A stretch of 64,000 nucleotides of DNA from the NCBI RefSeq assembly GCF_000317535.1, contig NC_019757.1:4491501-4555500 (forward strand), in the 5' to 3' direction. Every line of letters starts with the position of its first letter. The first letter of the stretch is position 1. The position numbers were made by a program, and so were the translations under genes. Below are positions 8,604 to 16,733 of the stretch, piece by piece. This DNA is from Cylindrospermum stagnale PCC 7417. Lineage in GTDB: Bacteria; Cyanobacteriota; Cyanobacteriia; Cyanobacteriales; Nostocaceae. The notes beneath the pieces were generated by a model. It was not told where the DNA came from and made no database searches. It saw nothing but the letters and a program-made list of their open reading frames with translations.

Positions 8604-9172
8604 GCAATAAAGGCTAGTTTTCAAAACTTAAAGAATGACTGAGCAATGACTCAATACACCTCTGGCAAGAGTACTTTGATTAATAGTGGTTATAAGGCTT
8701 TCTTTTTCAAGAAAGTAAAGTTTAGTCTCAAAAATCATCCACCTCAATCTACAGGTGCTAACTTAATAGTTGAAGCTAATAAGCTTCCCTGGCAGATACA
8801 ACAGCTACAGTTCAAATGCACGTAAGAGGTAACAAAGCTGTTTAATTCACTTCTGTCTCGTCTCAATACAACAACACCCAACGCGAAAGCTTATATTCCC
8901 TCAAATTTTTGAAAATCAGAGGGCGCTGTAACTGGTTTTCATTGCTTGTTTATCAAAGTGGTGAAAATGAGTACATCCCTGGCTAGAATAAACAAGGGGA
9001 GGGAGTAATTCAGCTAGTAGATTGTCTGGGTGTTGTTGTTTGTATGGGTACAGCTTGGCGCTTCGCGCAATTAAAAATTAAAAATTAAAAATTAAAAAAA
9101 TTTAGCTAATATTGACGGGTGCAATCGAGGGAAAGCGGGCGCTTTGCTCCCTCGCCAACCAGCTAGCACGAT
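8604..9172. other. intergenic region with a 13-bp long-range inverted repeat
   Basis: No convincing gene lies here. A 59-codon frame at 8646-8825 has no recognisable family. A perfect 13-base inverted repeat (ACAACAACACCCA at 8868-8880 and its complement at 9027-9039) brackets about 146 bases, which could be a small mobile or structured element. Further on, around 9050-9070, is a GCGCTTCGCGC motif next to AT-rich tandem heptamers. Confidence 0.5.
9069..9096. repeat. short tandem repeat, (AATTAAA)x4
   Basis: Four tandem copies of the heptamer AATTAAA continue into a poly-A run. Heptamer repeats of this kind are typical of Nostoc/Anabaena intergenic DNA. A second, three-copy array of the same unit occurs near 55963-55983 in this window. 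Confidence 0.85.
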
Positions 9173-9361
9173 TTAAATTATTTTTTTGATTTTTTTCCTC
9201 AACCAATAATTGGGAACTGTTTCTGGGTAGATAACCGTCATAGGCGGAAGTAAAAGCTCAGAGTTAGGGGTGATTAACGGCCAATTTTGCCCTTGCTTTG
9301 GCACAAATGCTGCTGCTCCCGTAGGCTTACTCTTTCCATTCCGGGGTGACCTGGTTAACAA
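9173..9361 (-). CDS. doubtful small ORF, 62 aa
   Basis: A 62-codon minus-strand frame whose product ends in YPETVPNYWLRKKIKKII. It matches no family I know. It lies directly upstream of and divergent to the next plus-strand gene, where a promoter would be expected. It could be a real small protein or chance; I give it low weight. Confidence 0.25.
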   Translation of the reverse strand: MLTRSPRNGKSKPTGAAAFVPKQGQNWPLITPNSELLLPPMTVIYPETVPNYWLRKKIKKII

Positions 9362-9393
9362 TGGGTTGGATGTATTTTAAATGATGCAAATTT

Positions 9394-9648
9394 ATGGCTA
9401 GAACTCCAGATGAATACGCCGTATACCTCCTACTGGACACCGGTCATCGGGAAGAAGTGCGTTTTCCTACTTTTCCAGAGTTTCAGAAATGGTACAGCAA
9501 CGTACTGACGCCGAAATATGATTCTCATGAGTTTATCAATGTGCCGATCAAGAATATTCAAGGTGAATATCTAGTAGTACGTCCATCTCGGATTGTGGCC
9601 ATCCGGGTAGAACCCATTTTTAGTTCTAGTGTTGAAAGATTCAACTAA
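9394..9648 (+). CDS. conserved-type hypothetical protein, 84 aa
   Basis: A small soluble protein (MARTPDEYAVYLLLDTGHRE at the start) with alternating beta strands and a helix (FPEFQKWYSNVL), ending VVRPSRIVAIRVEPIF. No catalytic motif is visible and I do not know its function. Its stop codon is directly followed by the ATG of the lytic transglycosylase gene, with no spacer. The two are almost certainly one transcript and probably translationally coupled, so a role linked to peptidoglycan turnover is possible but unproven. Confidence 0.7.
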   Translation: MARTPDEYAVYLLLDTGHREEVRFPTFPEFQKWYSNVLTPKYDSHEFINVPIKNIQGEYLVVRPSRIVAIRVEPIFSSSVERFN

Positions 9649-10878
9649 ATGATGAGAAAAACCCTTGCTTTGCTTTCCTTGAGTCTGGGAATCGCCCTTG
9701 TAAACCCACTCTGGTCAGTTGTTGCTCAGATTCCAAATATACCGTCGTCACCAGTACCGACCAGTCCTGAAGTACAACCACCACTTAAACCAATCGATTT
9801 GCAAGCCAATTGCACCCCCCGAAATGCTTGCTTGGGTTGGGATGAGCAAATTTGGAATAGCAGGGGTAAAAAAGGCGATCGCCAAGCACTTTTGGCTTCG
9901 ATTGACAACAGTCTGCGTTACCTAGGAAAGAACGAAGCGATCGCCGCCTATCAAAATTATCCCATCAAGGAGATTTCTCTTGATCGCGTCCGGAGGAGTT
10001 TGCTGCGCTTCCGTCAACTGGTTGTCAGTTCTCAATCACCAGCCCAACTACAAGCTGCTGTCCGTCGGGAGTTTGTCTTTTATAAGTCTGTGGGCAATGA
10101 TGGCAAGGGTACTGTTAAGTTCACTGCTTATTATGAGCCAGTTTATACCGCTAGCCGTGTAAAGACTTCAGTCTATAAATATCCCCTTTATCAACTGCCG
10201 CCAGATTTCGACCAATGGGCTAAACCCCACCCGAAACGGATTGATTTGGAAGGAAAAGATGGATTACTAGGCAATAAGAGCCAGTTGCGCGGTTTAGAAT
10301 TGCTTTGGTTTCGCGATCGCCTAGACGCATACATGGTACACATCCAAGGTTCTGCCCAAATTAACTTAACCAATGGCAAGAAAACCTCTGTTGGTTATGC
10401 AGGTGGAACCGATTACCCTTGGACAAGCATCGGCAAAGAACTGGCAAAGGATGGCAAAATGGACTTGAACGGCTTAACGCTACCACGTCTAGTCAGTTAT
10501 TTCCGCCAAAATCCCCGGGAATTGAGTAATTATCTGCCGCGTTGGGAAAGGTTTATCTTTTTCCAAGACACTGGCGGAACACCAGCTACAGGTAGTATTC
10601 ATGTGCCAGTCACAGCAGAACGTTCCATTGCTACAGATAAGTCTCTCATGCCTCCAGGGGCGCTAGCATTGGTTAACACCTCACTTCCCTATCCTGTCAG
10701 CCGTGGCCAGCTAGAGTATCGTACTGTTAGCCGCTTTGTGCTTGATCAGGATACAGGAAGCGCCATCAAAAGCCCCGGACGGGTGGATTATTTCATGGGT
10801 TCTGGGCAATTAGCAGGCGATCGCGCTGGTGTCACAGGCGGGAATGGTTCACTATATTATTTACTCCTGAAGGAATAG
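9649..10878 (+). CDS. mltA: membrane-bound lytic murein transglycosylase A (MltA)
   Basis: The 409-residue product starts with a signal peptide (MMRKTLALLSLSLGIALVNP, ending near VVAQ) and a proline-rich linker. It then carries the MltA double-psi-barrel domain (FTAYYEPVYTASR; QINLTNGKKTSVGYAGGTDYPWTSIG) and a C-terminal 3D domain with the aspartate-rich signature LDQDTGSAIK...GRVDYFMGSG. The last two Asp residues fit the conserved catalytic/structural positions. MltA cleaves glycan strands between MurNAc and GlcNAc, forming 1,6-anhydro products in the periplasm. No lipobox cysteine is clear, so membrane attachment is uncertain. It directly follows the 84-aa gene. Confidence 0.93.
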   Translation: MMRKTLALLSLSLGIALVNPLWSVVAQIPNIPSSPVPTSPEVQPPLKPIDLQANCTPRNACLGWDEQIWNSRGKKGDRQALLASIDNSLRYLGKNEAIAAYQNYPIKEISLDRVRRSLLRFRQLVVSSQSPAQLQAAVRREFVFYKSVGNDGKGTVKFTAYYEPVYTASRVKTSVYKYPLYQLPPDFDQWAKPHPKRIDLEGKDGLLGNKSQLRGLELLWFRDRLDAYMVHIQGSAQINLTNGKKTSVGYAGGTDYPWTSIGKELAKDGKMDLNGLTLPRLVSYFRQNPRELSNYLPRWERFIFFQDTGGTPATGSIHVPVTAERSIATDKSLMPPGALALVNTSLPYPVSRGQLEYRTVSRFVLDQDTGSAIKSPGRVDYFMGSGQLAGDRAGVTGGNGSLYYLLLKE

Positions 10879-10987
10879 GTAATGGGTAATGGGTAATGGG
10901 TAATGGGTAATGGGTAATGGGTAATGGGTAATGAATAAGACTTTTCCCAATTCCCAATTCCCAATTCCCAATCCCCAATTCCCAATC
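10878..10987. repeat. paired heptamer arrays, (GGTAATG)x8 then (CCCAATT/C)x6
   Basis: Eight exact copies of GGTAATG occupy 10878-10933. After a 12-base gap, six copies of CCCAATT (two as CCCAATC) occupy 10946-10987. The arrays start at the last base of the mltA stop codon and end one base before the stop of the convergent gene, filling the whole gap. The two units are near-complementary in orientation, so the transcripts could fold against each other and this may serve as a convergent transcription end. Confidence 0.9.
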
Positions 10988-10988
10988 C

Positions 10989-11861
10989 CTAATAGGGAGG
11001 ATAACCAAAATCATCTTCATCAGCGTAAACATAGGAACTGGAAACCCCAGCTAGTTCCATTTTGGGTGTTTCGATTTTGATCGCTTCCTTACCAAATTCT
11101 TTGTAGTCTTCAAAAGTCTTGCAAATGATTGCCGATTCAGGAGAATCTGAAGCAATCATGTATTCTATTAAAGTTCCCACTGTCGGATGCTTGTAGTCAA
11201 CAGTTGAAGCAACCATTGCTGTATTGGGCTGAATACCTCTTTCTTCACACTCAATTATTGGGCAAAAAATACCGTGAGCATGGAACAATGGACCTTTTGG
11301 TGTCACTGGTTTCTTACAAAATCCAGCATAAGCCTTTTCTAATTCAGCCACGAAACCACCAACAATTCTACCTTGTTGATATTCGGAATAATTTTTACCA
11401 AAGCTAGCTCCCGCAGCACCACTGAGAGTTAATTGCAGTGGTAAATTATGTAAAAACTTTTTATCTTCACCCACTAGAAAAATTAAATGGCGAGTAAAAG
11501 TTTTAAATTTAAGTTTATCAGCTAAAAAATCATCCTTGTGATCTTTGAAAGTACCCAGTTTTATACCCGTTTCCCGGTCTTTAACAGATAATGGACCCCG
11601 GCGCACTATCACTAACCTGGGAGTGGTAGTAATAAATACTGTTTCGACTCCAGAGCTAAATTCATGCTCTATCTGTTGCCAATTATCATCCGGTTGAAAG
11701 CCGATAGCTTGGGCGTTATCTAGGTTAATCGCCAAACCGTGGGGCTGAAGACCATCTGGGCCATACCGAGGATTAATCATCAGACCCCAGGGGAGGACTT
11801 GAGAAGGTGGCGCGTTGAATTTCTCGTCCTCAAATTCAAACTTAGCAGATGCATTCATCAT
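10989..11861 (-). CDS. DUF5895-like cyanobacterial protein, 290 aa
   Basis: A soluble protein with no signal peptide or membrane segment. It opens with SQVLPWGLMINPRYGPDG and later has the segments VFITTTPRLVIVRRGPLSV and GAAGASFGKNYSEYQQGRIVGG, and an acidic tyrosine-rich tail (YVYADEDDFGYPPY). I associate this layout with the cyanobacterial DUF5895 family, which has no known function; that assignment is from memory and only moderately sure. The middle contains two cysteines (CPIIECEERG) but no complete metal motif. It stands alone, convergent with mltA. Confidence 0.65.
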   Translation of the reverse strand: MMNASAKFEFEDEKFNAPPSQVLPWGLMINPRYGPDGLQPHGLAINLDNAQAIGFQPDDNWQQIEHEFSSGVETVFITTTPRLVIVRRGPLSVKDRETGIKLGTFKDHKDDFLADKLKFKTFTRHLIFLVGEDKKFLHNLPLQLTLSGAAGASFGKNYSEYQQGRIVGGFVAELEKAYAGFCKKPVTPKGPLFHAHGIFCPIIECEERGIQPNTAMVASTVDYKHPTVGTLIEYMIASDSPESAIICKTFEDYKEFGKEAIKIETPKMELAGVSSSYVYADEDDFGYPPY

Positions 11862-12040
11862 TTTCGGCTATGAAAGTGTCTTATTAATTAAGTTTATCAG
11901 TCTGGTACAGAGTCTGGCGCAGCAGATATACTACTACCAAAAATTTAGGACTTACCCACTGTACGAATGGGACATCTAGTATGTTAACGGAATTTGGTCG
12001 TTTCAGACTTTTAGTGATTACCAAGAGATAGGTGGCAAAC

Positions 12041-12150
12041 GCGAACAGCGTACGGTCGTTGACATACTCCCCGCCCTAGAAGGGCCCAGATTCTGGGGTC
12101 AAACAGCAATTGCGGGCATAGCCCGTCTGACATCACCTAACCCAACAGTC
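12041..12150 (-). ncRNA. predicted 3' end of a TnpB-associated guide (omega) RNA
   Basis: Just past the tnpB stop codon, the minus strand folds into two adjacent hairpins (GCCCT-AGA-AGGGC at 12073-12085 and CCAGA-T-TCTGG at 12085-12095) and ends with GAGTATGTCAA near 12058. This is the layout of the right end of IS605-type elements, where the omegaRNA scaffold overlaps the end of tnpB and the next roughly 16-20 bases outside the element serve as guide. The RNA is inferred from architecture; boundaries are approximate. Confidence 0.4.
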
Positions 12151-13000
12151 GATGCCCCGACTGCTTGAATATTTTTCGCAGCGTTGTGATCACGTCCATT
12201 AATTGATTGACAAGACGGACAACGCCATTCTCTAACGGATAAATCCAAATCTTCTAAAAGATGACCACAATTAAAGCAAGTTTTACTAGATGGATACCAC
12301 TGCTCTATATAAACAACTTGCTTTCCTTTCTTCTTGGCAACCCATTCTAGGATTTGTAGAAACTCTCTAAAAGCTAAGTCTGATATTTTCCTACCCCAAA
12401 GACGTTGCATACCTTTGAGGTTCAAAGTTTCAAAAATCACTATCACCATAAATAACTCACCTAGCGGTGTACGTTTTATGGTTAATGTTTTGATTTTTCC
12501 TTCTATCTCTCTGGACTGACAGAATTGATAAACTCGTTTGCCAATCTTAACTCTGTTGCCTCCTAATAATTTATAACCAGCTTGTTTGAGGGTGAATGAT
12601 TTGTATTTTTTAACTTTTTTAAATCCAGGGGGTCTCACTCCTTTTTTGTTGTGTTTAAAAAATAATTGATAGGCTTTCTCGATGCGTTGACAAATATCTT
12701 GTACTGCTTGAGAACCTACTGACTGCCAAAATTGATGGCGTTTCCGTAGCTTGGCAATGTGAGATTGAAGTTGATTGCTATTTAAATGCTTGCCCCACAT
12801 TCGGTAGTAGCGTTTATGTAGAGCAATACAATGGTTATAAATCACCCCAGCGGCGTTTATCATCCGTTTGAGGTGTCTATTCCTCTTGTTTTCGTATAGC
12901 TTAAACTTCAGTGTCTTCATAGCGTTATTATACTATGAATAGATCCAGGCAAAGAATACGCAACACTCGTTTAAAAAGCCGTCTCCGGACGGGGCTTTAA
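12056..13000 (-). mobile_element. IS200/IS605-type element carrying only a shortened tnpB
   Basis: The element has a tnpB-like gene, a hairpin-rich right end (12068-12097) immediately after its stop, and a left-end imperfect hairpin at 12971-13000 (TTAAAAAGCC ... GGGGCTTTAA) upstream of the gene. There is no TnpA (Y1 transposase), so it cannot move by itself; mobility would need a TnpA supplied elsewhere. End positions are estimates from the hairpins; the target motif next to the left end could not be fixed. Confidence 0.65.
12099..12920 (-). CDS. tnpB: TnpB-like protein lacking the RuvC-I segment (probably nuclease-dead)
   Basis: This 273-residue protein is an IS605 OrfB/TnpB relative. The N-terminal helical part (about 1-110) and the beta-barrel/wedge part (GKRVYQFCQSREIEGKIKT) are followed directly, near residues 160-165, by FETLNLKGM, the RuvC-II motif (Glu164). 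The usual region of roughly 100 residues with the RuvC-I catalytic Asp (GIDxG) is missing. The four-cysteine zinc finger (C215, C218, C234, C237) and the RuvC-III motif GRDHNAAKN (Asp244) remain. The frame is intact, as if one in-frame deletion occurred. Without the first Asp, DNA cleavage is unlikely, though guide-RNA binding may persist. A -10 box TATAAT lies just 7 bases before the ATG (12932-12927), so the leader would be very short. Confidence 0.85.
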   Translation of the reverse strand: MKTLKFKLYENKRNRHLKRMINAAGVIYNHCIALHKRYYRMWGKHLNSNQLQSHIAKLRKRHQFWQSVGSQAVQDICQRIEKAYQLFFKHNKKGVRPPGFKKVKKYKSFTLKQAGYKLLGGNRVKIGKRVYQFCQSREIEGKIKTLTIKRTPLGELFMVIVIFETLNLKGMQRLWGRKISDLAFREFLQILEWVAKKKGKQVVYIEQWYPSSKTCFNCGHLLEDLDLSVREWRCPSCQSINGRDHNAAKNIQAVGASTVGLGDVRRAMPAIAV

Positions 13001-13036
13001 ACCCATTTTTTCGGTAATTTATGAGAACCATAAACA

Positions 13037-13573
13037 ATGAAAGCTATTGGAAGGATAAGGATAGGGATTGCTGCTGTATATTCCATGATTGTGTTAACAG
13101 TGCCATCTGTAGCAAAGGCTAATGACGCGGGTGGTTGTTTCATGGTGACATCATCAGGTAAAACTATCGGATTGGGGCAACTATGTGGAATGAACCAACC
13201 AAATCCCAGAGTTTTTCAAGTACCAATCAAGCGTCGTAGCGCTAAAACTCCGATCATAGATGTTTATTTTAACGGCAATCAAGTTTTTGAGATGGTTGTT
13301 GATACTGGTGCAAGTGGTATTCTGATTACTCAACAAATGGCCACAGCCCTCAAAATCCAACCTTTGGGAATGATCAACGCCACGATTGCGGATGGTAGCG
13401 TAGTGGAGTTTAAAACTGGCAATATCCCAACAATTGCCGTTGGCCGTGCTGTGGTTAATAATGCAACAGTTGCGATCGCTCCCAAAGCTAGTATTGGGCT
13501 GCTTGGGCACGATTTTTTTGGCAACTACGATATCACAATTCTAGAAAAACAAATTCAATTTCGGCAGCGATAA
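13037..13573 (+). CDS. retropepsin-like aspartic protease, exported
   Basis: The 178-residue protein has an N-terminal signal peptide (to about residue 28, VPSVAKA) and a single retropepsin-like domain. The catalytic motif is VDTGAS (Asp89), followed by ILITQQMATAL, and the late hydrophobic LLGHDFF motif fits the flap/core pattern of the clan AA protease family found widely in bacteria. Such single-domain proteases act as dimers. It would work in the periplasm or at the membrane. The gene is monocistronic, convergent with the PHP gene. Confidence 0.85.
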   Translation: MKAIGRIRIGIAAVYSMIVLTVPSVAKANDAGGCFMVTSSGKTIGLGQLCGMNQPNPRVFQVPIKRRSAKTPIIDVYFNGNQVFEMVVDTGASGILITQQMATALKIQPLGMINATIADGSVVEFKTGNIPTIAVGRAVVNNATVAIAPKASIGLLGHDFFGNYDITILEKQIQFRQR

Positions 13574-13627
13574 CCGTAGTTACCCCTGGCTATTTGAACC
13601 AGGAGTGTAAAAAACATGGCTTTGTCT

Positions 13628-14314
13628 TTACAACCGCTGGAGCAGGTTTAAACCGTGGGTATCTGTACCACAGGTATTAAAAAGACCATATTCCTCAGCT
13701 AACTGTTGTACTTGTTGTGATTCCACAGCACAGGGTTTCCAGGGGTTGGGATTTTTGTAAGCATAGAAAGCTTCAACGCCATCGATGCCGTTTTCCGCCG
13801 CAGCTGGAATTAAGTCAAAAAGCGATCGCTTGTAGCGCGCTGGATGAGCGAGTACAGCCAAGCCCCCAGCTTGATGAATAGCGGCAATCACACTGGCTGC
13901 CTCATATTCTTCACCCATAGCAGTTGTTCTTTGCAAATAAGGTTTCATACTGGGGTTTTCTGGTTCAAAGGCATAAGCCAAAACGTGAACTTCTATATCC
14001 AATAGGTTGGCATTGATTTCTGCACCACTCCACAGGTGAGGAGTAATTGCATCGGGATTATTCCACTTCCATGCTTCTAACCAAGTCAGTGCCGCTTGAT
14101 AGCCATCAACACTATGATGGTCAGTGATCGCCAGTCCTTGTAAACCAATGGCGATCGCTTGCTCCATCAATCCGCTCGGCTGTAACCTTCCATCCGAGTT
14201 AACTGTGTGCATATGAAAGTTGAATAACCTCGGACAACTTTGGGCATCAATGCGCTGGAATACTTGCTTCAAAAGTTCTGTGGAAGCAGTACACCGGGCA
14301 AAATTTACAACCAT
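13628..14314 (-). CDS. PHP-domain metal-dependent phosphoesterase
   Basis: The 228-residue product has the PHP signature motifs: HMH at residues 34-36, TDHHSVDGY (65-67), LAHPARY, and C-terminal GTDTHG. These His/Asp residues bind a trinuclear metal centre. The family hydrolyses nucleoside 3',5'-bisphosphates or short RNA 5' ends (RNase AM/YciV-type), and some members hydrolyse other phosphomonoesters; the exact substrate is not evident. It is a single gene, convergent with the protease gene. Confidence 0.88.
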   Translation of the reverse strand: MVVNFARCTASTELLKQVFQRIDAQSCPRLFNFHMHTVNSDGRLQPSGLMEQAIAIGLQGLAITDHHSVDGYQAALTWLEAWKWNNPDAITPHLWSGAEINANLLDIEVHVLAYAFEPENPSMKPYLQRTTAMGEEYEAASVIAAIHQAGGLAVLAHPARYKRSLFDLIPAAAENGIDGVEAFYAYKNPNPWKPCAVESQQVQQLAEEYGLFNTCGTDTHGLNLLQRL

Positions 14315-14653
14315 AACCCCCTCTGAACAAAAAACATGTGATTCTCAATACACCAACACGCCATATTTACAGATGAGCAGCCATCAACAAGGTAAAATAG
14401 TGTTAGTAGTTATTTTTTCGGCTGCATTAACAAATATTTTCGATATGTTAAGACTACGTTAGCAAATCTCAAGGCTGACGCCCATGAGTATTTTGCATGG
14501 CTCCTATAAAGAAAGTCTAAAATATTGCAATCTGCTTGAAGAAATACGGTTAGTAGATATAGGGCGAATAAATCAAAAATATCCGGCTTGGGTCGAGTTA
14601 TTCCCTATACCAAGCCAAAAACCAAATTTAATTTTATGTGTTAATTATAGCTT
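14315..14653. other. intergenic region between the PHP gene and purM
   Basis: No gene with a recognisable product. Two plus-strand frames that enter this gap overlap neighbouring genes antisense and look like chance. The region should contain the PHP promoter at its left side and the purM transcript end at its right; no clear terminator hairpin was spotted. Confidence 0.4.
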
Positions 14654-15682
14654 TTATCTAGGCAACCCCACTAATTCACCCGCACCAGTAATCACTTCAC
14701 CAATAGCAAAAGCGGGAATATCTTGTGATTGCCAGTGAGTAATTGTCTGCTCTACCTGATGAGGCGGCACTAATACTACAAATCCAATCCCCATATTGAA
14801 GGTATTATACATAGCTTCGGGACTGACAGATCCAGCCTGGGCTAGCCACTGGAAAACGGGGGGGATAGTCCAACTGCTGGGGTTAATTTTCAGCCCTTGA
14901 CCTTTTCCTAAACATCGAGGTAAGTTTTCTGGCAGTCCACCACCTGTGATGTGAGCCATACCGTGAATTTCTAACTTTGCTGACAGCGCTGCGAGTACAG
15001 ATTTAACGTAAATGCGCGTGGGTTGGAGAAAAGTTGCGCCGATAGTGGCACCACCTAACAATTCTGGGGTGTCGTTCCAAGAAAAACCGCGATCGCTCAC
15101 AATCTTTCGGACTAAACTTAAGCCATTGCTGTGGACGCCAGAACTAGCAAGTGCTACAGCCACATCCCCCACCTGTACCTGGGAACCATCCAACATTTGG
15201 CTTTTTTCCACAATCGCCACACAAAACCCCGCCAAGTCATACTCACCCACTTGGTAGAAACCAGGCATTTCTGCCGTTTCTCCTCCCAGTAAGGCACAAC
15301 CAGCCTGCTTACATCCAGAGGCTATCCCCGCTACCACCTGAGTTAACTGCTCTTTATCTAGTTTCCCCGTTGCCAAATAATCTAAAAAAAACAGCGGTTG
15401 GGCACCAGATGTCAGCACATCATTAACGCACATCGCCACCAAATCAATACCAACGGTGTCATGGCGGTTGAGAATGTTAGCGATTTTCAGCTTTGTACCG
15501 ACTCCATCTGTCCCAGAAACCAATACTGGTTCGTGATAACCTGTTGGTAGTTGAAAGCAGCCACCAAAGCCACCCAGTCCCCCCAAAACTTCTGGTCTAA
15601 AGGTGCTGTGAACCAAATTGCGAATTTGATCTACAAAAGCTCTACCTGCTTCAACATCAACCCCTGCATCCCGATAATCCAT
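14654..15682 (-). CDS. purM: phosphoribosylformylglycinamidine cyclo-ligase (AIR synthetase)
   Basis: A full-length 342-residue PurM. It starts with [20 protein letters not shown] and carries the glycine-rich [13 protein letters not shown] segment, [13 protein letters not shown] (nucleotide binding), [28 protein letters not shown] and [13 protein letters not shown], all standard for the family. The enzyme makes 5-aminoimidazole ribonucleotide from FGAM using ATP in de novo purine synthesis. It is not in a purine operon, as is common in cyanobacteria. The small gene just upstream on the same strand (72-base gap) may be co-transcribed. Confidence 0.97.
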   Translation of the reverse strand: MDYRDAGVDVEAGRAFVDQIRNLVHSTFRPEVLGGLGGFGGCFQLPTGYHEPVLVSGTDGVGTKLKIANILNRHDTVGIDLVAMCVNDVLTSGAQPLFFLDYLATGKLDKEQLTQVVAGIASGCKQAGCALLGGETAEMPGFYQVGEYDLAGFCVAIVEKSQMLDGSQVQVGDVAVALASSGVHSNGLSLVRKIVSDRGFSWNDTPELLGGATIGATFLQPTRIYVKSVLAALSAKLEIHGMAHITGGGLPENLPRCLGKGQGLKINPSSWTIPPVFQWLAQAGSVSPEAMYNTFNMGIGFVVLVPPHQVEQTITHWQSQDIPAFAIGEVITGAGELVGLPR

Positions 15683-15754
15683 GCCTAACTACACCGTTAT
15701 CAATTCGTTACAAACTTAGGCTATTATCATCACACAATTTTGACGCGAACTGCA

Positions 15755-15961
15755 TTAAAATACCTGATCTTCGATACCGTGCCACCATTCGCCTAAATTC
15801 ATTAAATCTTGGTAAATATCTTCTAATTCTTCCGCATAGGCATTTTCTGAAAGCGTATCTCGCCGTTCTTGCAGTTTCTTCAGGCGTAGTTGCACTAATA
15901 GCCAAGGTTTGGAGATACCATCTGTGGCTTCGACGTATTGCGCTAGTTGTTTGCTATCCAT
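15755..15961 (-). CDS. small conserved-type hypothetical protein, 68 aa
   Basis: A small acidic helical protein (from MDSKQLAQYVEATDGIS to NLGEWWHGIEDQVF). The pattern of charged heptads (LVQLRLKKLQERRDTLSENAYAEELEDIYQDLM) predicts a helical hairpin. No function is known to me. It lies just upstream of purM on the same strand. Confidence 0.65.
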   Translation of the reverse strand: MDSKQLAQYVEATDGISKPWLLVQLRLKKLQERRDTLSENAYAEELEDIYQDLMNLGEWWHGIEDQVF

Positions 15962-16087
15962 AGATTTTAGATTTTGTTTTTTATCAGGGACAAGCTGAAA
16001 ACCTTTGAAGATGTGTTTGGAGGAAGGAAAACTGAATAGGCTCGTTGATTGCCATTACACTAGATGTAGCAACGCCAGCTAGTAACC

Positions 16088-16484
16088 ATGATGACATCTG
16101 CTAAAGATGTCTCAGTGTCTGCTGAATTAACTATTGCCTCAGAAGCAGAAGATATTATCATTCCTCCAAGTGATTTATGGAGTGATGAACCGCCGTGGGA
16201 AAGTGACTTGCACCGGGAGCAAATTGAACTGCTGCTTGCTTGTCTCAAGTGGTGGTGGCGCGATCGCACCGATTTCTATGCTACTGGAAATCTGACGATT
16301 TATTTCAGCAAGAGAGCAAATTACCACACGGGACTTTAGAGGGCCAGATTTCTTTGTTGTTTTGGGATCTGAAAATCGCCCCCGCAAAAGCTGGGTATTA
16401 TGGGCAGAACGGGGAAAATATCCCAATGTGATTATTGAATTACTTATTTCATTCTCATCTAGCCCGCCTCAGAATGAATTCTGA
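16088..16484 (+). pseudogene. Uma2-family (DUF820) endonuclease-like gene, frameshifted and truncated
   Basis: The first frame encodes an N-terminal Uma2 part (IPPSDLWSDEPPWESDLHREQIELL ... FYATGNLTIYFSKR) and hits a stop at 16337. The expected continuation, TRDFRGPDFFVVLGSENRP then KSWVLWAERGKYPNVIIELL, is found in another frame from about 16326, so a single-base gain or two-base loss around 16310-16326 broke the gene. The similarity then ends at about 16445, where a hairpin-rich repeat begins, so the C-terminal half including the catalytic core is missing. Uma2 proteins are PD-(D/E)XK nuclease-like and abundant in cyanobacteria. Confidence 0.85.
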
Positions 16485-16585
16485 GTCTAATGGCACTCAT
16501 TCGTCTCAAGACGACTAAAAGAAATTTCTAGTCCGTTAAAACGGACTTTAGCTATTAGCCCTGAACTTCAGTTCAGGGCGGGTTA
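16461..16585. repeat. multi-hairpin palindromic repeat element
   Basis: About 125 bases hold several hairpins in a row: CTCAGAA-TGAA-TTCTGAG, GTCCGTT-AA-AACGGAC, and CCCTGAAC-TTCA-GTTCAGGG. The outer ends are themselves inverted (CCCGCC ... GGCGGG), giving a cruciform-like whole. The element sits exactly where the Uma2 similarity stops, so it probably inserted there or marks a deletion endpoint. Confidence 0.75.
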
Positions 16586-16659
16586 TGTCTACAACGAAAT
16601 AGCCCTGCGATTGAAATTTATCCAGTTAAGGGACTTCCAATTAAAAAAATATCCAATCG

Positions 16660-16688
16660 GTAGGGACACAGCATTGCTGTGTCCCTAC
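16660..16688. repeat. 29-bp perfect palindromic hairpin (GTAGGGACACAGC type)
   Basis: Two 14-base arms (GTAGGGACACAGCA and its complement) with a single-base centre. Near-identical hairpins lie at 35210-35238 and 39956-39984, and a right half is found near 26263-26276, so this is a dispersed repeat family. Confidence 0.85.
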
Positions 16689-16733
16689 AAGTCTATGATT
16701 ACTGGATAATTTATTTTTTGGTATTCCCTAATC

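Noticed and set aside
8646-8825. 59-codon plus-strand frame after the photoreceptor gene
   Set aside because: No recognisable family and no ribosome site of note; not listed as a gene.
10832-11032. 66-codon minus-strand frame in the heptamer arrays
   Set aside because: It is a translation of tandem heptamers (repeating HYPLPIT), an artefact of the repeats.
14484-14738. 84-codon plus-strand frame overlapping the 3' end of purM
   Set aside because: It runs antisense into conserved purM codons and has no family resemblance.
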